NCBI GenBank assembly: GCA_965656085.1
Contig: CBFHJA010000004.1
Coordinates: 62,001-126,000 of the forward strand
Direction of reading: 5' to 3'
Length of the DNA stretch: 64,000 nucleotides
Source of the DNA: Aliishimia sp965656085
GTDB lineage: Bacteria; Pseudomonadota; Alphaproteobacteria; Rhodobacterales; Rhodobacteraceae
Position numbers and translations under genes: made by a program
The notes under the pieces: generated by a model
The model's database searches: none
The model's input: the letters and a program-made list of their open reading frames with translations, nothing else
Told to the model about the DNA's origin: nothing
Part shown: piece after piece, positions 1-8,643 of the stretch
Layout: every line of letters begins with the position of its first letter
How positions within the stretch are numbered: position 1 is the first letter of the stretch

Positions 1-1
1 A

Positions 2-529
2 CTGGCGAAAAAGGACCTGCCCTGGACCCATTCGAGCAATCCGTTCTGGACCTATGCCTATCTGCAAGGGGTCATGCTCCTGCTGGCTCTGGCGATTGGT
101 GGCTGGGCCGGGCTGGGGCTATTTTTGATGCAGGCCGGAACGGCGATCTGGCAGCTCGAACTGGTTAATTATGTCGAGCATTACGGGCTGACCCGCAAGC
201 ATCTCGGGAACGGAAAATACGAGCATGTGCGCCCGCATCATAGCTGGAACGCCGCGCACAAGGCGTCAAACTGGCTGCTGATCAATCTGCAACGGCATTC
301 GGACCACCACTATAAACCCGATCGCCGCTTCCCGGTCTTGCAGAATTACAGTGCCGCGGAGGCCCCGCAACTGCCCTACGGATACCCGGTCATGACCGTC
401 GCCGCGATGATCCCTCCGCTCTGGCGCCGGGTGATGAACCCGCGCGTGAAGGCGTGGCGCGCGCGCTATTACCCCGAGATCGAAAACTGGCGCCCCTATA
501 ACAAAGCCACCAATCCCCTGCCCCGCTGA
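2..529 (+). CDS. alkB: Alkane 1-monooxygenase (AlkB family), 3' part only
   Basis: The reading frame is open from the first base, so the N-terminus lies outside the window; about 175 residues remain. AlkB is an integral-membrane di-iron enzyme that hydroxylates medium-chain n-alkanes at the terminal carbon with electrons from rubredoxin. The visible part holds one hydrophobic stretch (MLLLALAIGGWAGLGLFLM), the family signature NYVEHYGL, and the last histidine box RHSDHHYKP, which supplies iron ligands. No rubredoxin or rubredoxin reductase gene follows; the next gene is a receiver protein, so the electron-transfer partners must be elsewhere. Related membrane hydroxylases and desaturases share histidine boxes, but the NYxEHYG signature argues for AlkB proper. 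Confidence 0.86.
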   Translation: MAKKDLPWTHSSNPFWTYAYLQGVMLLLALAIGGWAGLGLFLMQAGTAIWQLELVNYVEHYGLTRKHLGNGKYEHVRPHHSWNAAHKASNWLLINLQRHSDHHYKPDRRFPVLQNYSAAEAPQLPYGYPVMTVAAMIPPLWRRVMNPRVKAWRARYYPEIENWRPYNKATNPLPR

Positions 530-590
530 ACCGCTTCTTAACGCCTCGCTGCTAGACCGCGTGTCAAGCGCGCAGCGATTGGAACGCATC

Positions 591-1013
591 ATGACCGAGC
601 CGGTACGTGTACGATCCCGGTTTTCACATATCCGGTGCCTTCTGATCGAAGACTCGGAGTTCGACCAACGGCGCATCCGGCGCGTTCTCGACGAGGTTGG
701 GATCAGGCGGCTGGATATCGTTGAAACCCTTGGCGCTGCGCGTGCCTTCGTGATGCGCCATCCCGTGGACCTGATCCTGCTCGACAACGGCCTGCCGGAC
801 GGGTTTGGCGTGGACTTCGCTCTCGAATTGAAGGCGCGCCCAGGCCTTGCCAGTATCCCCGTGGTGATCGTCAGCGATTGGCCCACGCCATTCATGTTCG
901 ACAAGGCCTTGATCGCAAGAGTCCGGCACGTCCTGCGCAAGGACGAGTTCAACATTGCCCGGGCGGCGGATGTGCTCAGCCAGTCCCGGGGGATGCCAAA
1001 ACGTACACGGTGA
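591..1013 (+). CDS. Stand-alone response-regulator receiver protein
   Basis: A 140-residue protein made of a single CheY-like receiver domain with no output domain. The acidic pair E20-D21 (LLIEDSE), the probable phospho-acceptor D65 (LILLDNGLPDG), a Ser in IVSDW and the conserved Lys in VLRKDEF are all present, so it should be phosphorylated by a histidine kinase. Such proteins act as phospho-relay shuttles or by binding partner proteins. The ATG at 591 is preferred over an in-frame GTG at 561 because GGAA lies 7 bases upstream of it. No kinase gene is adjacent, so the partner is unknown. The C-terminal tail is short and basic. Confidence 0.75.
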   Translation: MTEPVRVRSRFSHIRCLLIEDSEFDQRRIRRVLDEVGIRRLDIVETLGAARAFVMRHPVDLILLDNGLPDGFGVDFALELKARPGLASIPVVIVSDWPTPFMFDKALIARVRHVLRKDEFNIARAADVLSQSRGMPKRTR

Positions 1014-1077
1014 TGGTCGCATCAAACATCGCTGCGCCGCATCCAAGTCGTCCCACACCCAGGCCTGCCGTGGGCAC

Positions 1078-1107
1078 AAAAAGGCGGACCCTCTGGCCCG
1101 CCTTTCC
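1078..1107 (-). terminator. Rho-independent terminator downstream of ctpA
   Basis: AAAGGCGG (1080-1087) pairs with CCGCCTTT (1098-1105) around a 10-base loop. Read on the minus strand the stem runs into TTTTTG, so it best serves the gpmI-envC-ctpA transcript, whose last stop codon is at 1220. On the plus strand only three T follow, so it would be a weak stop for the receiver gene. Confidence 0.5.
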
Positions 1108-1219
1108 AAACTGTCTGTTTAACCATAAACCCAAGGGCAAGTGCCCCGAAGACGGCCTGAAACCAGAGGTTTCACCGCCTTCAGGGACACTGAGCCGTTC
1201 TGACCAAACCGGGCCCGCC

Positions 1220-2557
1220 CTAGTCGCGCGCGTCGATCGCGCTGAGCCCCTTGAGGATGTCGATGGCATAGGCCAGTTGATAATCCTCTTCGCGCAGCCG
1301 TGCGGCCTCTTCCGCTTTCGCCCGATCCGCTTCGATCTGACGTACCTCGTCCTCAGAAAGCGAATCATTATCGAGGCTTCCGCGCAGGTCGGCTTCGGAT
1401 CGCTGGAACAGCGTGCTTTCTTCCTCGTCCTCCGTCGCGTTCGGGCTGCGGCGCGGTTGCTCCACGACGATGTCGGGCGACACGCCCAGAGCCTGAATCG
1501 ACCGGCCCGACGGCGTGTAGTAGCGCGCCGTCGTCAGCCGCATCGCACCGTCCTGGCGCAGTTGCATGACGGTCTGCACCGACCCCTTTCCGAAACTCTT
1601 CGTGCCCACGACAATCGCGCGGCGGTGATCCTGAAGCGCACCGGCGACGATTTCCGAGGCTGAGGCCGAGCCGCCATTGATCAGCACCACGATGGGCTTG
1701 CCCTGCGCCAGATCACCCGGCGACGCGTTGTAGCGGTCGCCATCTTCCGGCTGCCGGCCACGGGTCGAGACGATCTCGCCCTTTTCGAGGAACGCGTCCG
1801 AGACCCGAATGGCTTGCGTCAGCAACCCGCCCGGGTTGTTGCGCAGGTCGATCACGAAGCCGTTCACGTTGTCAATCCCGCCCGCCTCGTCGATCTGCTC
1901 CTGCAAGCCGTCCCGCAGGTTCGGGAAGGTCTGGTCGTTGAAGGTCGTGACCCGCAAGATGACCGTTTCGCCCAAGGTCCGGGTCCGCACGGCGGTCAGC
2001 TTGATCGTGTCGCGGATTATGCTCACATCAAACGGCTCGTTCTCGCCTTCGCGCACGACGGTGATCACGATCTCGGAGCCCACCGGCCCCCGCATCAGGT
2101 CCACCGCCTCATCCAGCGTCAGCCCGAGCACCGACTCGCCATCCACATGGGTGACGAAATCGCCCGCCTCGATCCCGGCCTCGTCCGCCGGGGTGCCGTC
2201 GATCGGCGAGACGACCTTCACGAAGCCCTCTTCCTGCGTGACCTCGATGCCGAGTCCGCCGAACTCGCCCCGCGTCTGCACGCGCATCTGCGCGGCGTCA
2301 TCCGGGGACAGGTAGCTCGAATGCGGATCGAGCGAGGTCAGCATCCCGTCGATGGCCGCCTCGATCAACTCACCCGCATCGACCTCCTCGACATATTGCG
2401 CGCGGATCCGCTCGAAGATGTCACCGAACAGGTCGAGCTGTTCATAAACATTCGAGTTGCGCGCCGATTCCTGCGCGAGCAGCGGACCTGCGACCTGCGT
2501 TGTGGCGATCACACCCGCCAAGATACCGCCTGTGGCGGCCATGAGGAATTTCTTCAT
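1220..2557 (-). CDS. ctpA: Carboxy-terminal processing protease, S41 family
   Basis: A 445-residue periplasmic serine protease that trims or degrades envelope proteins from their C-termini. It has an N-terminal signal or anchor segment (residues 1-28), a PDZ domain at about 95-170 (RGEFGGLGIEV to VGSEIVITVVR) and a catalytic S41 core. S299 in GGSASASEI and K324 in SFGKGSV sit 25 residues apart, as expected for the Ser-Lys dyad. The start at 2557 gives an 8-base gap to the Shine-Dalgarno AGAGGA; an ATG six bases upstream (2563) leaves only 2 bases. The acidic, charged tail after residue 370 is typical of the alphaproteobacterial form. It is the last gene of an operon with envC and gpmI, and EnvC-type proteins and CtpA both act in peptidoglycan remodelling. 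Confidence 0.93.
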   Translation of the reverse strand: MKKFLMAATGGILAGVIATTQVAGPLLAQESARNSNVYEQLDLFGDIFERIRAQYVEEVDAGELIEAAIDGMLTSLDPHSSYLSPDDAAQMRVQTRGEFGGLGIEVTQEEGFVKVVSPIDGTPADEAGIEAGDFVTHVDGESVLGLTLDEAVDLMRGPVGSEIVITVVREGENEPFDVSIIRDTIKLTAVRTRTLGETVILRVTTFNDQTFPNLRDGLQEQIDEAGGIDNVNGFVIDLRNNPGGLLTQAIRVSDAFLEKGEIVSTRGRQPEDGDRYNASPGDLAQGKPIVVLINGGSASASEIVAGALQDHRRAIVVGTKSFGKGSVQTVMQLRQDGAMRLTTARYYTPSGRSIQALGVSPDIVVEQPRRSPNATEDEEESTLFQRSEADLRGSLDNDSLSEDEVRQIEADRAKAEEAARLREEDYQLAYAIDILKGLSAIDARD

Positions 2558-2583
2558 CTGCATCGTCCTCTCATCTGCCGGTT

Positions 2584-3705
2584 CTACTGCCCGGGCCCAA
2601 GGTCGAACCAAGTGGCCGGGTCCACCGGAGTGTCCTTCTGTCTTACCTCTATATAGAGCGTTTCTGACCGGTCAGTTCCAGCCCCATCACTACCAGTTGA
2701 CCGGTTTTCTGTACCTTGAGTCATCAAACCCACCGGCGTGCCTTCCGCAATGACCTGCCCGGCGCTGCCATAGCTTTGCCCAAGCCCTGCGAGAATCAGC
2801 AACATGTCGGCTTGCGGCTCGAGGATCACCACTTGCCCAAAATCGAGAAGCGGTCCGGCATAGCGGATCGTCGCCGCCATCGGCGCGGTCACAAGCGCCT
2901 CCGGACGCGTCGCCAGCAGCAATCCCGGCCGCGTCACGCCGGCGGCATCCGCCTCGCCCGCCCGGCGCAAAACGACGCCCTGCACCGGGAGCGGCAGCTC
3001 GCCAATCGGACGCGAGGCACTCCAGTCGAGCGGCGGGGCGGTCTCATCGACGACGATCTGGCTGAGACCCGACGCGAACCCGGCAAGGGTTTCGGCGCTT
3101 GCAATGAGGATCGCCGCGCGCGTGGGGTCCGCCGTGAAGCGTTGCGGCAAATCGGTGCGCTCCGCCATGGCGGTGTTCAACGCCGCCCGCGCCGCCTGCA
3201 ATTGTGCGAGCCCCCCGGCCATGCGGTCGGCGGCGTTTTGCTGCAAACCGCGCAGCGTCTGCACTTCTTCAAGATCGGCGCGCAGCGCACGGGCCGAGGC
3301 GTTGAGGGCCGGGCCAACCTCGGCCAGCAGCATCCCCGCCCGCGCCGTTCCCAGAGCCCCGGAGGGATGCAGCAGGGCGGTCGGGCTGTCGGTCCGGCCC
3401 ATAGTTTGCAGGGCGCTCAGCAAACCGGCGATTTCAGCGTCCTCTGCCATCAGCCGCGCCGAGAGGGCACGTTCCCGGATCGCCGCCTGCCGGAGCCCTT
3501 CCCGCATCGCGCTGAGGCCCTCTTCGAATGCTCGGATCGTCGCGGTCAGCGCCGCGACCCGGTCGCGCGCCGAGCCTGCCGCATCGAGTTGCCGCGCGGC
3601 GCTGTCCAGCGCCTCCAGAGCCGCGCGCGCCTGCTGGCCGGGGCCATCCTGCGCCATGGCGGGCAGGGCCAAACACATCGCGAGAAGAGCCGCGCGCAGT
3701 CTCAT
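2584..3705 (-). CDS. EnvC-like murein hydrolase activator with degenerate M23/LytM domain
   Basis: A 373-residue exported protein: signal peptide at 1-19 (ending AMAQ), a long Ala/Leu/Arg-rich coiled-coil region to about residue 200, and a LytM-like domain at about 240-373 ending YIEVRQKDTPVDPATWF. The zinc-binding His residues of active M23 endopeptidases are absent from the expected places, so it is probably not a peptidase. EnvC of E. coli is likewise degenerate and works by activating amidases at the septum. Its start overlaps the gpmI stop by 4 bases and ctpA follows within 30 bases, so the three are probably co-translated. No amidase gene lies nearby. Confidence 0.84.
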   Translation of the reverse strand: MRLRAALLAMCLALPAMAQDGPGQQARAALEALDSAARQLDAAGSARDRVAALTATIRAFEEGLSAMREGLRQAAIRERALSARLMAEDAEIAGLLSALQTMGRTDSPTALLHPSGALGTARAGMLLAEVGPALNASARALRADLEEVQTLRGLQQNAADRMAGGLAQLQAARAALNTAMAERTDLPQRFTADPTRAAILIASAETLAGFASGLSQIVVDETAPPLDWSASRPIGELPLPVQGVVLRRAGEADAAGVTRPGLLLATRPEALVTAPMAATIRYAGPLLDFGQVVILEPQADMLLILAGLGQSYGSAGQVIAEGTPVGLMTQGTENRSTGSDGAGTDRSETLYIEVRQKDTPVDPATWFDLGPGQ

Positions 3706-5213
3706 ATAAGCAAGCTCTCTCCCGTCATCTCCACGGGTTTCGGCAACCCCATCAGCGCCAGCAGCGTCGGCGCAAGATCGGCAAGACGGCCGTCCCGCAG
3801 GCGCGCGCCCTCGGGTCCGCCCACAAGGATTACCGGCACCGGGTTCAGTGTGTGCGCCGTGTGCGGCCCACCTGTCTCCGGGTCGATCATGGTCTCACAA
3901 TTGCCGTGATCGGCGGTCACGATCATCTGCCCCCCGGCGCTCTCCAGCGCTGCCAGCACCTTGCCAAGCCCCGCATCCACCGCAGCGCAGGCCGCCTTGG
4001 CCGCCTCCAAATCGCCGGTATGGCCCACCATGTCGGGGTTGGCGTAATTCGTCACGATCAGATCATAGCCTGCCTCGATCGCCTGCACAAAGCGCTCCGT
4101 GACCTCGTCGGCGGACATCTCCGGTTGCAGATCATAGGTCGCGACCTTTGGCGATTTCGGCATGTAGCGATCCTCATGGGCGTTCGGGGTCTCCTCGCCG
4201 CCATTGAGAAAGAAGGTCACATGCGGGTATTTCTCTGTCTCGGCGAGGCGGAACTGCGTTTTGCCCTGCTTGGCGACCCATTCGCCCAGCGTATTCACCA
4301 GCGTTGGCTTGGGAAACGCGGTGTCGAACCATGCGCTATGCGCGTCCGAGTACTGCGCCATGCCCAAAAGCGCGGACCAATCCGGGCGCGTGCCCGTGTC
4401 AAACTCTGAGAACTCCGGATCGGCCATTGCGCGCAGGATCTGGCGGGCGCGGTCGGCGCGGAAATTCAGGCAAAACAGCCCGTCCCCGTACCGCGCCCCA
4501 GCATAGCCATTCAGAACAGTAGCGGCGATGAATTCATCGGTTTCCTTGCGGTGATAGGCGCCCGCAATTGCATTTTCGGGCGTGGCGGTCTCAAGCCCTT
4601 GGCCATGGATCATCGCGTTGAAGGCAGCCTCGACGCGGTCCCAACGGTTGTCACGGTCCATCGCGTAGTAGCGCCCGGTGAGTGTCGCGAGCGTCACCCC
4701 TTCGGGCAAGTCCTTGCGAAGCGCCGCAAGATAGCTCTCGGCAGATTTCGGCGCCACGTCCCGCCCATCGGTGATGAGATGCAGCAAAACGGGCACACCC
4801 GCCTCGGTCAACGCCCGGCAGGCTGCGATCATGTGGGTTTGGGCGCCATGCACCCCGCCATCGGACATCACCCCCATGACATGCGCGCGGCCCCCGGCGG
4901 CCTTCACCCGATCCGCAAAGCACAGAAGCGCGGGATTGGTGAAAAAGCTCCCATCCTCGATGGCCAGATCGATCTGCCCCAGATCCATCGCGACGACCCG
5001 GCCTGCGCCGATATTCGTATGGCCCACTTCGGAATTGCCCATCTGCCCGCTTGGCAATCCGGCATCCGGGCCATGGGTCACGAGCGTGGCGTGCGGGCAG
5101 TTGGCCATGAGCCGGTCCATATTGGGTGTGTTCGCCAGAAGCGGGGCGTTGCCCACACGTTCGGGGCTGAGACCCCAGCCGTCTAGAATGCAAAGGACTG
5201 TCGGGGATGCCAT
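3702..5213 (-). CDS. gpmI: 2,3-bisphosphoglycerate-independent phosphoglycerate mutase
   Basis: A 503-residue cytosolic enzyme that interconverts 3- and 2-phosphoglycerate in glycolysis and gluconeogenesis using two Mn ions. D11 (ILDGWGLS) and the catalytic S61 (MGNSEVGHTNIGAGR) that carries the phosphoryl group are in place. The C-terminal metal site TADHGNCE and the GPHTAHTLNPVP stretch are intact. Length matches the family. It is the first gene of the minus-strand gpmI-envC-ctpA run and overlaps envC by 4 bases. The link between glycolysis and cell-wall genes is one of position only. Confidence 0.97.
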   Translation of the reverse strand: MASPTVLCILDGWGLSPERVGNAPLLANTPNMDRLMANCPHATLVTHGPDAGLPSGQMGNSEVGHTNIGAGRVVAMDLGQIDLAIEDGSFFTNPALLCFADRVKAAGGRAHVMGVMSDGGVHGAQTHMIAACRALTEAGVPVLLHLITDGRDVAPKSAESYLAALRKDLPEGVTLATLTGRYYAMDRDNRWDRVEAAFNAMIHGQGLETATPENAIAGAYHRKETDEFIAATVLNGYAGARYGDGLFCLNFRADRARQILRAMADPEFSEFDTGTRPDWSALLGMAQYSDAHSAWFDTAFPKPTLVNTLGEWVAKQGKTQFRLAETEKYPHVTFFLNGGEETPNAHEDRYMPKSPKVATYDLQPEMSADEVTERFVQAIEAGYDLIVTNYANPDMVGHTGDLEAAKAACAAVDAGLGKVLAALESAGGQMIVTADHGNCETMIDPETGGPHTAHTLNPVPVILVGGPEGARLRDGRLADLAPTLLALMGLPKPVEMTGESLLI

Positions 5214-5337
5214 GACCTGTCTGCGCCTGTCTGCCTCGGTTGGGCGCGTGCTTATCTAAAACGCACGGGAATGGGTAGGGCCTTGTTCGCAGCGTTTGGG
5301 GGAGCACGGCGTGCGCGGCTGCAGGAGTTAGGACGGC

Positions 5338-6198
5338 TTACTCGGCCGCCAAGGGAACGCGCGCCTGCCCGATCCGCACGATCTGCGCCATGACCGACTG
5401 CAGCCGCGCCCGCACCTCCTCGAACCCGCCATGGGGTGCGATCCGGCGTTCGTCCATGTAGATCGACCGGTCGATCTCGACCTGTACCGCGTGCTGGCGG
5501 CGGGTCGGACGTCCGTAGGCCTGCGTGATATACGCGCCAGCGAAGGGCGCGTTGCGGGTCACGGTGAACCCTGCGGCGGCGAAGGCAGCTTCGATCTCGT
5601 CGACGATCTCGGCGCTGGAGGCGGCCCCGAACCGGTCCCCGAGCACGATATCGGGCCGGCGCATCCCGCCCCGGGCGATCCCGTCCACCGCCTCATGCGG
5701 CATCGAGTGACAGTCGATCAGCACGGCCTGACCGAACTGCGTCGAGGCGTCATCAAGCAGGGTTTGCAACTGCCTGTGATAGGGCCGCCAGACATGCTCG
5801 ATCCGCGCGCGGGCCTCGCTCATGGCGAGCTTGCCGCGATAGATCGCGCGCCCGTTGGCCACCACGCGCGGGATCACGCCCAGCCCGGAGGACACGCGGG
5901 GATTGTGCCCGAGCGCCCGCACGCCTTCGATCAAGGCCGGGTCAAGCTCGTCGGCGGCGCGGTTGAGATCGACATAGGCGCGGGGGGCCCCTGCCAGCAA
6001 CAGCGGCGCACCGAACTGCGGCGCGGTGTCAAAGAGCCGGTCCACATAGGCGTCCTCCGAGGAGCGGATCACATGGCTGTCGAGCACGGAGCGCAACAGG
6101 AACTCGGGCGCATAGGCGCGCGCCGAGTGGGGCGAGGCAAACACCACGCAGGATGTCATCCGCGACGGGCGGAGAAGATCGAATGCATTGGTCTGCAT
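5338..6198 (-). CDS. N-formylglutamate amidohydrolase family protein
   Basis: A 286-residue cytosolic hydrolase expected to split N-formyl-L-glutamate into formate and glutamate, the last step of one route of histidine breakdown (HutG type). Family marks are FASPHSARAYAP near residue 22, RAYVDLNR near 70 and the metal-site segment LIDCHSMPHEA near 160. No other hut genes are visible, so a role in histidine use is not shown by context; remote homologues act on other N-formyl amino acids. It is monocistronic, with 124 bases to gpmI and the tRNA-Val promoter on the other side. Confidence 0.88.
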   Translation of the reverse strand: MQTNAFDLLRPSRMTSCVVFASPHSARAYAPEFLLRSVLDSHVIRSSEDAYVDRLFDTAPQFGAPLLLAGAPRAYVDLNRAADELDPALIEGVRALGHNPRVSSGLGVIPRVVANGRAIYRGKLAMSEARARIEHVWRPYHRQLQTLLDDASTQFGQAVLIDCHSMPHEAVDGIARGGMRRPDIVLGDRFGAASSAEIVDEIEAAFAAAGFTVTRNAPFAGAYITQAYGRPTRRQHAVQVEIDRSIYMDERRIAPHGGFEEVRARLQSVMAQIVRIGQARVPLAAE

Positions 6199-6251
6199 GC
6201 TGCCTCCTGTTGAGATGGTTATAGCCCGATTATCCGGAATGCCAAAAGCCC

Positions 6252-6280
6252 TTGATACTCTCTCCGACTCCTTTTATAGC
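6252..6280 (+). promoter_or_regulatory. Sigma-70-type promoter of tRNA-Val
   Basis: TTGATA (6252-6257), a 17-base spacer and TATAGC (6275-6280) are followed by a GC-rich discriminator (CCTGCGCACC), as is common in stringently controlled stable-RNA promoters. The tRNA starts about 50 bases downstream. The leader between holds GCCCC-A-T7-GGGGC, which could fold before processing. Confidence 0.55.
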
Positions 6281-6338
6281 CCTGCGCACCGGCGCGGCTT
6301 TCCGCGCCCCATTTTTTTGGGGCAGGCTTTGTCGGGAC

Positions 6339-6413
6339 GGGCGATTAGCTCAGCGGTAGAGCACTTCGTTGACATCGAAGGGGTCACTGGTTCGATCCCA
6401 GTATCGCCCACCA
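6339..6413 (+). tRNA. tRNA-Val (anticodon GAC)
   Basis: A complete cloverleaf with encoded CCA. The acceptor stem is GGGCGAT (6339-6345) with ATCGCCC (6403-6409), discriminator A6410 and CCA 6411-6413. The anticodon arm CTTCG-TTGACAT-CGAAG shows GAC, which reads GUC and GUU valine codons. The T arm carries GGTTCGATCCC and the D arm AGCTCAGCGGTAGAGC. rpmJ follows 97 bases later and may be read from the same promoter. Confidence 0.97.
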
Positions 6414-6510
6414 TGATATTCACCGCCCCCGGCGCAAGCTGGACGGCACCCGATTAACCCCGTGGCCCGCAGACCGCACTGGCGCCACACGAGACCAGAG
6501 GAGAAGGGCC

Positions 6511-6636
6511 ATGAAGGTTCGCAACTCACTCCGCTCGCTGAAGAACCGCCACCGCGATTGCCGCGTGGTGCGTCGTAAAGGCCGCGTGTACGTGATCAAC
6601 AAGACCCAACGCCGGTTCAAAGCCCGCCAAGGCTGA
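6511..6636 (+). CDS. rpmJ: 50S ribosomal protein L36 (zinc-independent form)
   Basis: A 41-residue very basic protein starting MKVRNSLRSLKNRHRDCRVV and ending RRFKARQG. It has a single Cys, so it lacks the C-x2-C zinc ribbon of the metal-binding form; this is the usual alphaproteobacterial version. A strong Shine-Dalgarno sequence (GAGGAGAAGG) lies 5-10 bases upstream of the ATG. It stands alone next to tRNA-Val, outside any ribosomal operon, and is closed by a strong terminator. Confidence 0.97.
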   Translation: MKVRNSLRSLKNRHRDCRVVRRKGRVYVINKTQRRFKARQG

Positions 6637-6657
6637 ACCGCGCCGGAGCGCTACAAG

Positions 6658-6686
6658 AAAGCCGCCTGTCAGGGGCGGCTTTTTTC
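6658..6686 (+). terminator. Rho-independent terminator of rpmJ
   Basis: AAGCCGCC (6659-6666), a 7-base loop TGTCAGG, GGCGGCTT (6674-6681), then a run of T to 6685. It lies 22 bases after the rpmJ stop codon and faces the converging GGDEF/EAL gene. Confidence 0.85.
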
Positions 6687-6726
6687 GTGGCGTGTTCCCA
6701 CGCTTCCACGCCTGCACAGCACAAGA

Positions 6727-8505
6727 TCAGACGAGGGCCGGATGCTCGCCCGGCGGTTCGGCGGCTGTCCTGTAGAGCTGGAGCCGTTCGGGCAGCCGCG
6801 CTGCTGGCAACGCGGCGTCGAAGGCATAGCCTTGGCCATAGCGGCATCCGAGCGCCGTGATCGCCGCGACCTGCGCTTCCGTTTCCAGCCCCTCGGCGAC
6901 GATCTCGATCCGGCGGCTGCGCGTGATCATCATCAAGGCCTTGATCACGACTTGCGCATGGGCGTCCTGCGCGACCGCCTTGTTGAAGGATTGGTCGAGC
7001 TTGATGATGTCGACTGGCCAGTCGCGTAGGTGGGTCAACCCAGCATAGCCGGTGCCGAAATCGTCCAGCGCGATGCGGCCACCCCGGCGGCGTATCTCCT
7101 GCAGGGTGCTGAAGACCTGGCCATGGCGGTCGCCGAGTATGACGTCCTCATGGACTTCCGCCACGAGGCGCGACCATTCCAGACCGCAGCGGTCAAGCTC
7201 GGCCTGCACATCTGTCACGAAACTGGCGTCGAGGATGTCGAACTTGGTCAGGTTCAGCCACAGATCGGGCCGCAGCCCGTGCGGCAAACCCGCGATGTCC
7301 TGCAGCGCGCGCCGCAGGATGTGCCGCGTGAGACGCGGTGCGATCAGGTGGTCGCGAAACATCCACGCAAGCCCTTCCGTGACACAGCTTTGCGACGCCC
7401 CGATCGGGCGCGCCAAGGCTTCGAGACCGACACAGGCCCCTGTCGTCAAATCGACGATGGGTTGGAACTCCGCCGTCACGGACGCAAAGTCGCCCCGCCG
7501 CGCGGTCGCGAGCCGGGCGGCAGCGGCATCGCTGTCGGGCGCGTAGCCATGCAGGGTCGTGGTGTTCCGCCCTGCCTCCTTGCTTTGGTAGAGCGCCGAA
7601 TCCGCGAGCGCGAAAAGATCGGAGAAGTCCGCGCCGTGCTCGGGAAACAGGCTGACGCCGATGCTCAGTTGCCCCAGATCGGTCTTTCCCAATGCGGCCA
7701 CATCGCGCTGAACCCGCGTGCGCATGCCCGCGAGCACCTCCGCAATGGCTTGCGGCCCTGCCTCTGGCAGACCGATGAGGGCCGCGAACTCGTCGCCGCC
7801 GATGCGCCCGATCACCGAACGCCGTGGCAGGCTGTCCCGCAGGGCTTGCGCGACGGTTTTCAGGTAACTGTCGCCGAACGGGTGCCCGTAGATGTCGTTG
7901 ACCTCCTTGAAATGATCGAGATCGATGACAAGAAGCGCGGCGGGCGCGCGGCCGCGTGTCAGACGGGCACGGGCGTGGGTTTCGAAGGAGGCCTTGTTTT
8001 CCACCTCTGTCAGCGGGTCGATCTCCGACAGTCTCTGCAACAGACGGGTGCGGTGATTGAGCTCGGCGAGATCGTCTTCGAGCTGGGTGCGCAGGAGGGC
8101 CGACCGCAGGTTCATGCTGACGAGGCGCGCAACTTGCGCGCAGGCGGCGAAGACGCTCTGTTCGGCCCAGTTGCGGCGGGAGATCGCAAGCGCCATGGCG
8201 CCGAAGGTCTGTTCGCGCTCTCGAAGTGGCACGAGCACGAAGACGAATTCGGTGCCGTCCTGACGCTGGTGCAGATGCACGCCGCCGGGTTCATAGGCAC
8301 GCCCGTCAGCGTGTTTTCCAAGGCAGAATTGCTCAAGGGGCTGGGTCAGAGCGTCGTCGGCACACAGCCCGTAACTCAGTATGGCGCGTCGCGCGCTTTG
8401 GCCGGTTTCGAAGCTGAACAGAACGGCATCGGCACGGCAGGCTTGGAGCACGGAGTCGGACATGCTGGCTGCAACGTCCCTGAATTCCTGGGCAACGCGT
8501 GTCAT
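6727..8505 (-). CDS. GAF-GGDEF-EAL cyclic-di-GMP enzyme
   Basis: A 592-residue soluble signalling protein with three parts: a GAF-like sensor at about 10-140, a diguanylate cyclase domain at about 165-330 with intact RIGGDEF, and an EAL phosphodiesterase domain at about 350-580. The EAL residues all look intact: LEALARP, LWLNLTKFD, VAEVHED, DDFGTGYAGL, IIKLD and VAEGLETEAQ, so both activities are possible. No membrane segment is seen. The ATG at 8505 has AAGGAA 9 bases upstream; an in-frame GTG at 8580 would add 25 charged residues but has no ribosome site. A CtrA-like box and a 16-bp palindrome lie upstream, which would tie it to motility and cell-cycle control. Confidence 0.9.
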   Translation of the reverse strand: MTRVAQEFRDVAASMSDSVLQACRADAVLFSFETGQSARRAILSYGLCADDALTQPLEQFCLGKHADGRAYEPGGVHLHQRQDGTEFVFVLVPLREREQTFGAMALAISRRNWAEQSVFAACAQVARLVSMNLRSALLRTQLEDDLAELNHRTRLLQRLSEIDPLTEVENKASFETHARARLTRGRAPAALLVIDLDHFKEVNDIYGHPFGDSYLKTVAQALRDSLPRRSVIGRIGGDEFAALIGLPEAGPQAIAEVLAGMRTRVQRDVAALGKTDLGQLSIGVSLFPEHGADFSDLFALADSALYQSKEAGRNTTTLHGYAPDSDAAAARLATARRGDFASVTAEFQPIVDLTTGACVGLEALARPIGASQSCVTEGLAWMFRDHLIAPRLTRHILRRALQDIAGLPHGLRPDLWLNLTKFDILDASFVTDVQAELDRCGLEWSRLVAEVHEDVILGDRHGQVFSTLQEIRRRGGRIALDDFGTGYAGLTHLRDWPVDIIKLDQSFNKAVAQDAHAQVVIKALMMITRSRRIEIVAEGLETEAQVAAITALGCRYGQGYAFDAALPAARLPERLQLYRTAAEPPGEHPALV

Positions 8506-8618
8506 CAGGCCCAGTTCCTTGTTGTTGTCGTCGTCAGATCCCACCGAACCGCGCTCCCAAGGCTCATGTGCCAGCGGCACCGCGAAACAGTCGGCTTTGC
8601 GCGCCTACCCACGCAAAA

Positions 8619-8634
8619 CTTACCAAAAGGTAAG
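8619..8634. promoter_or_regulatory. Perfect 16-bp palindrome upstream of the GGDEF/EAL gene
   Basis: CTTACC-AAAA-GGTAAG is a perfect inverted repeat lying between the CtrA-like box (8644-8658) and the gene start. It could be an operator for a dimeric regulator or a short RNA hairpin. No T-run follows on the minus strand, so it is not a clear terminator. Confidence 0.35.
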
Positions 8635-8643
8635 AGAAAGGTG

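Noticed and set aside
1154..1185. TGAAACC-AGA-GGTTTCA hairpin after ctpA as a terminator
   Set aside because: The stem is short and no T-run follows on either strand; the stem at 1078-1107 fits better.
6727..8580. GTG start at 8580 for the GGDEF/EAL gene
   Set aside because: No ribosome site precedes it, whereas AAGGAA precedes the ATG at 8505. It is kept as a possible alternative.
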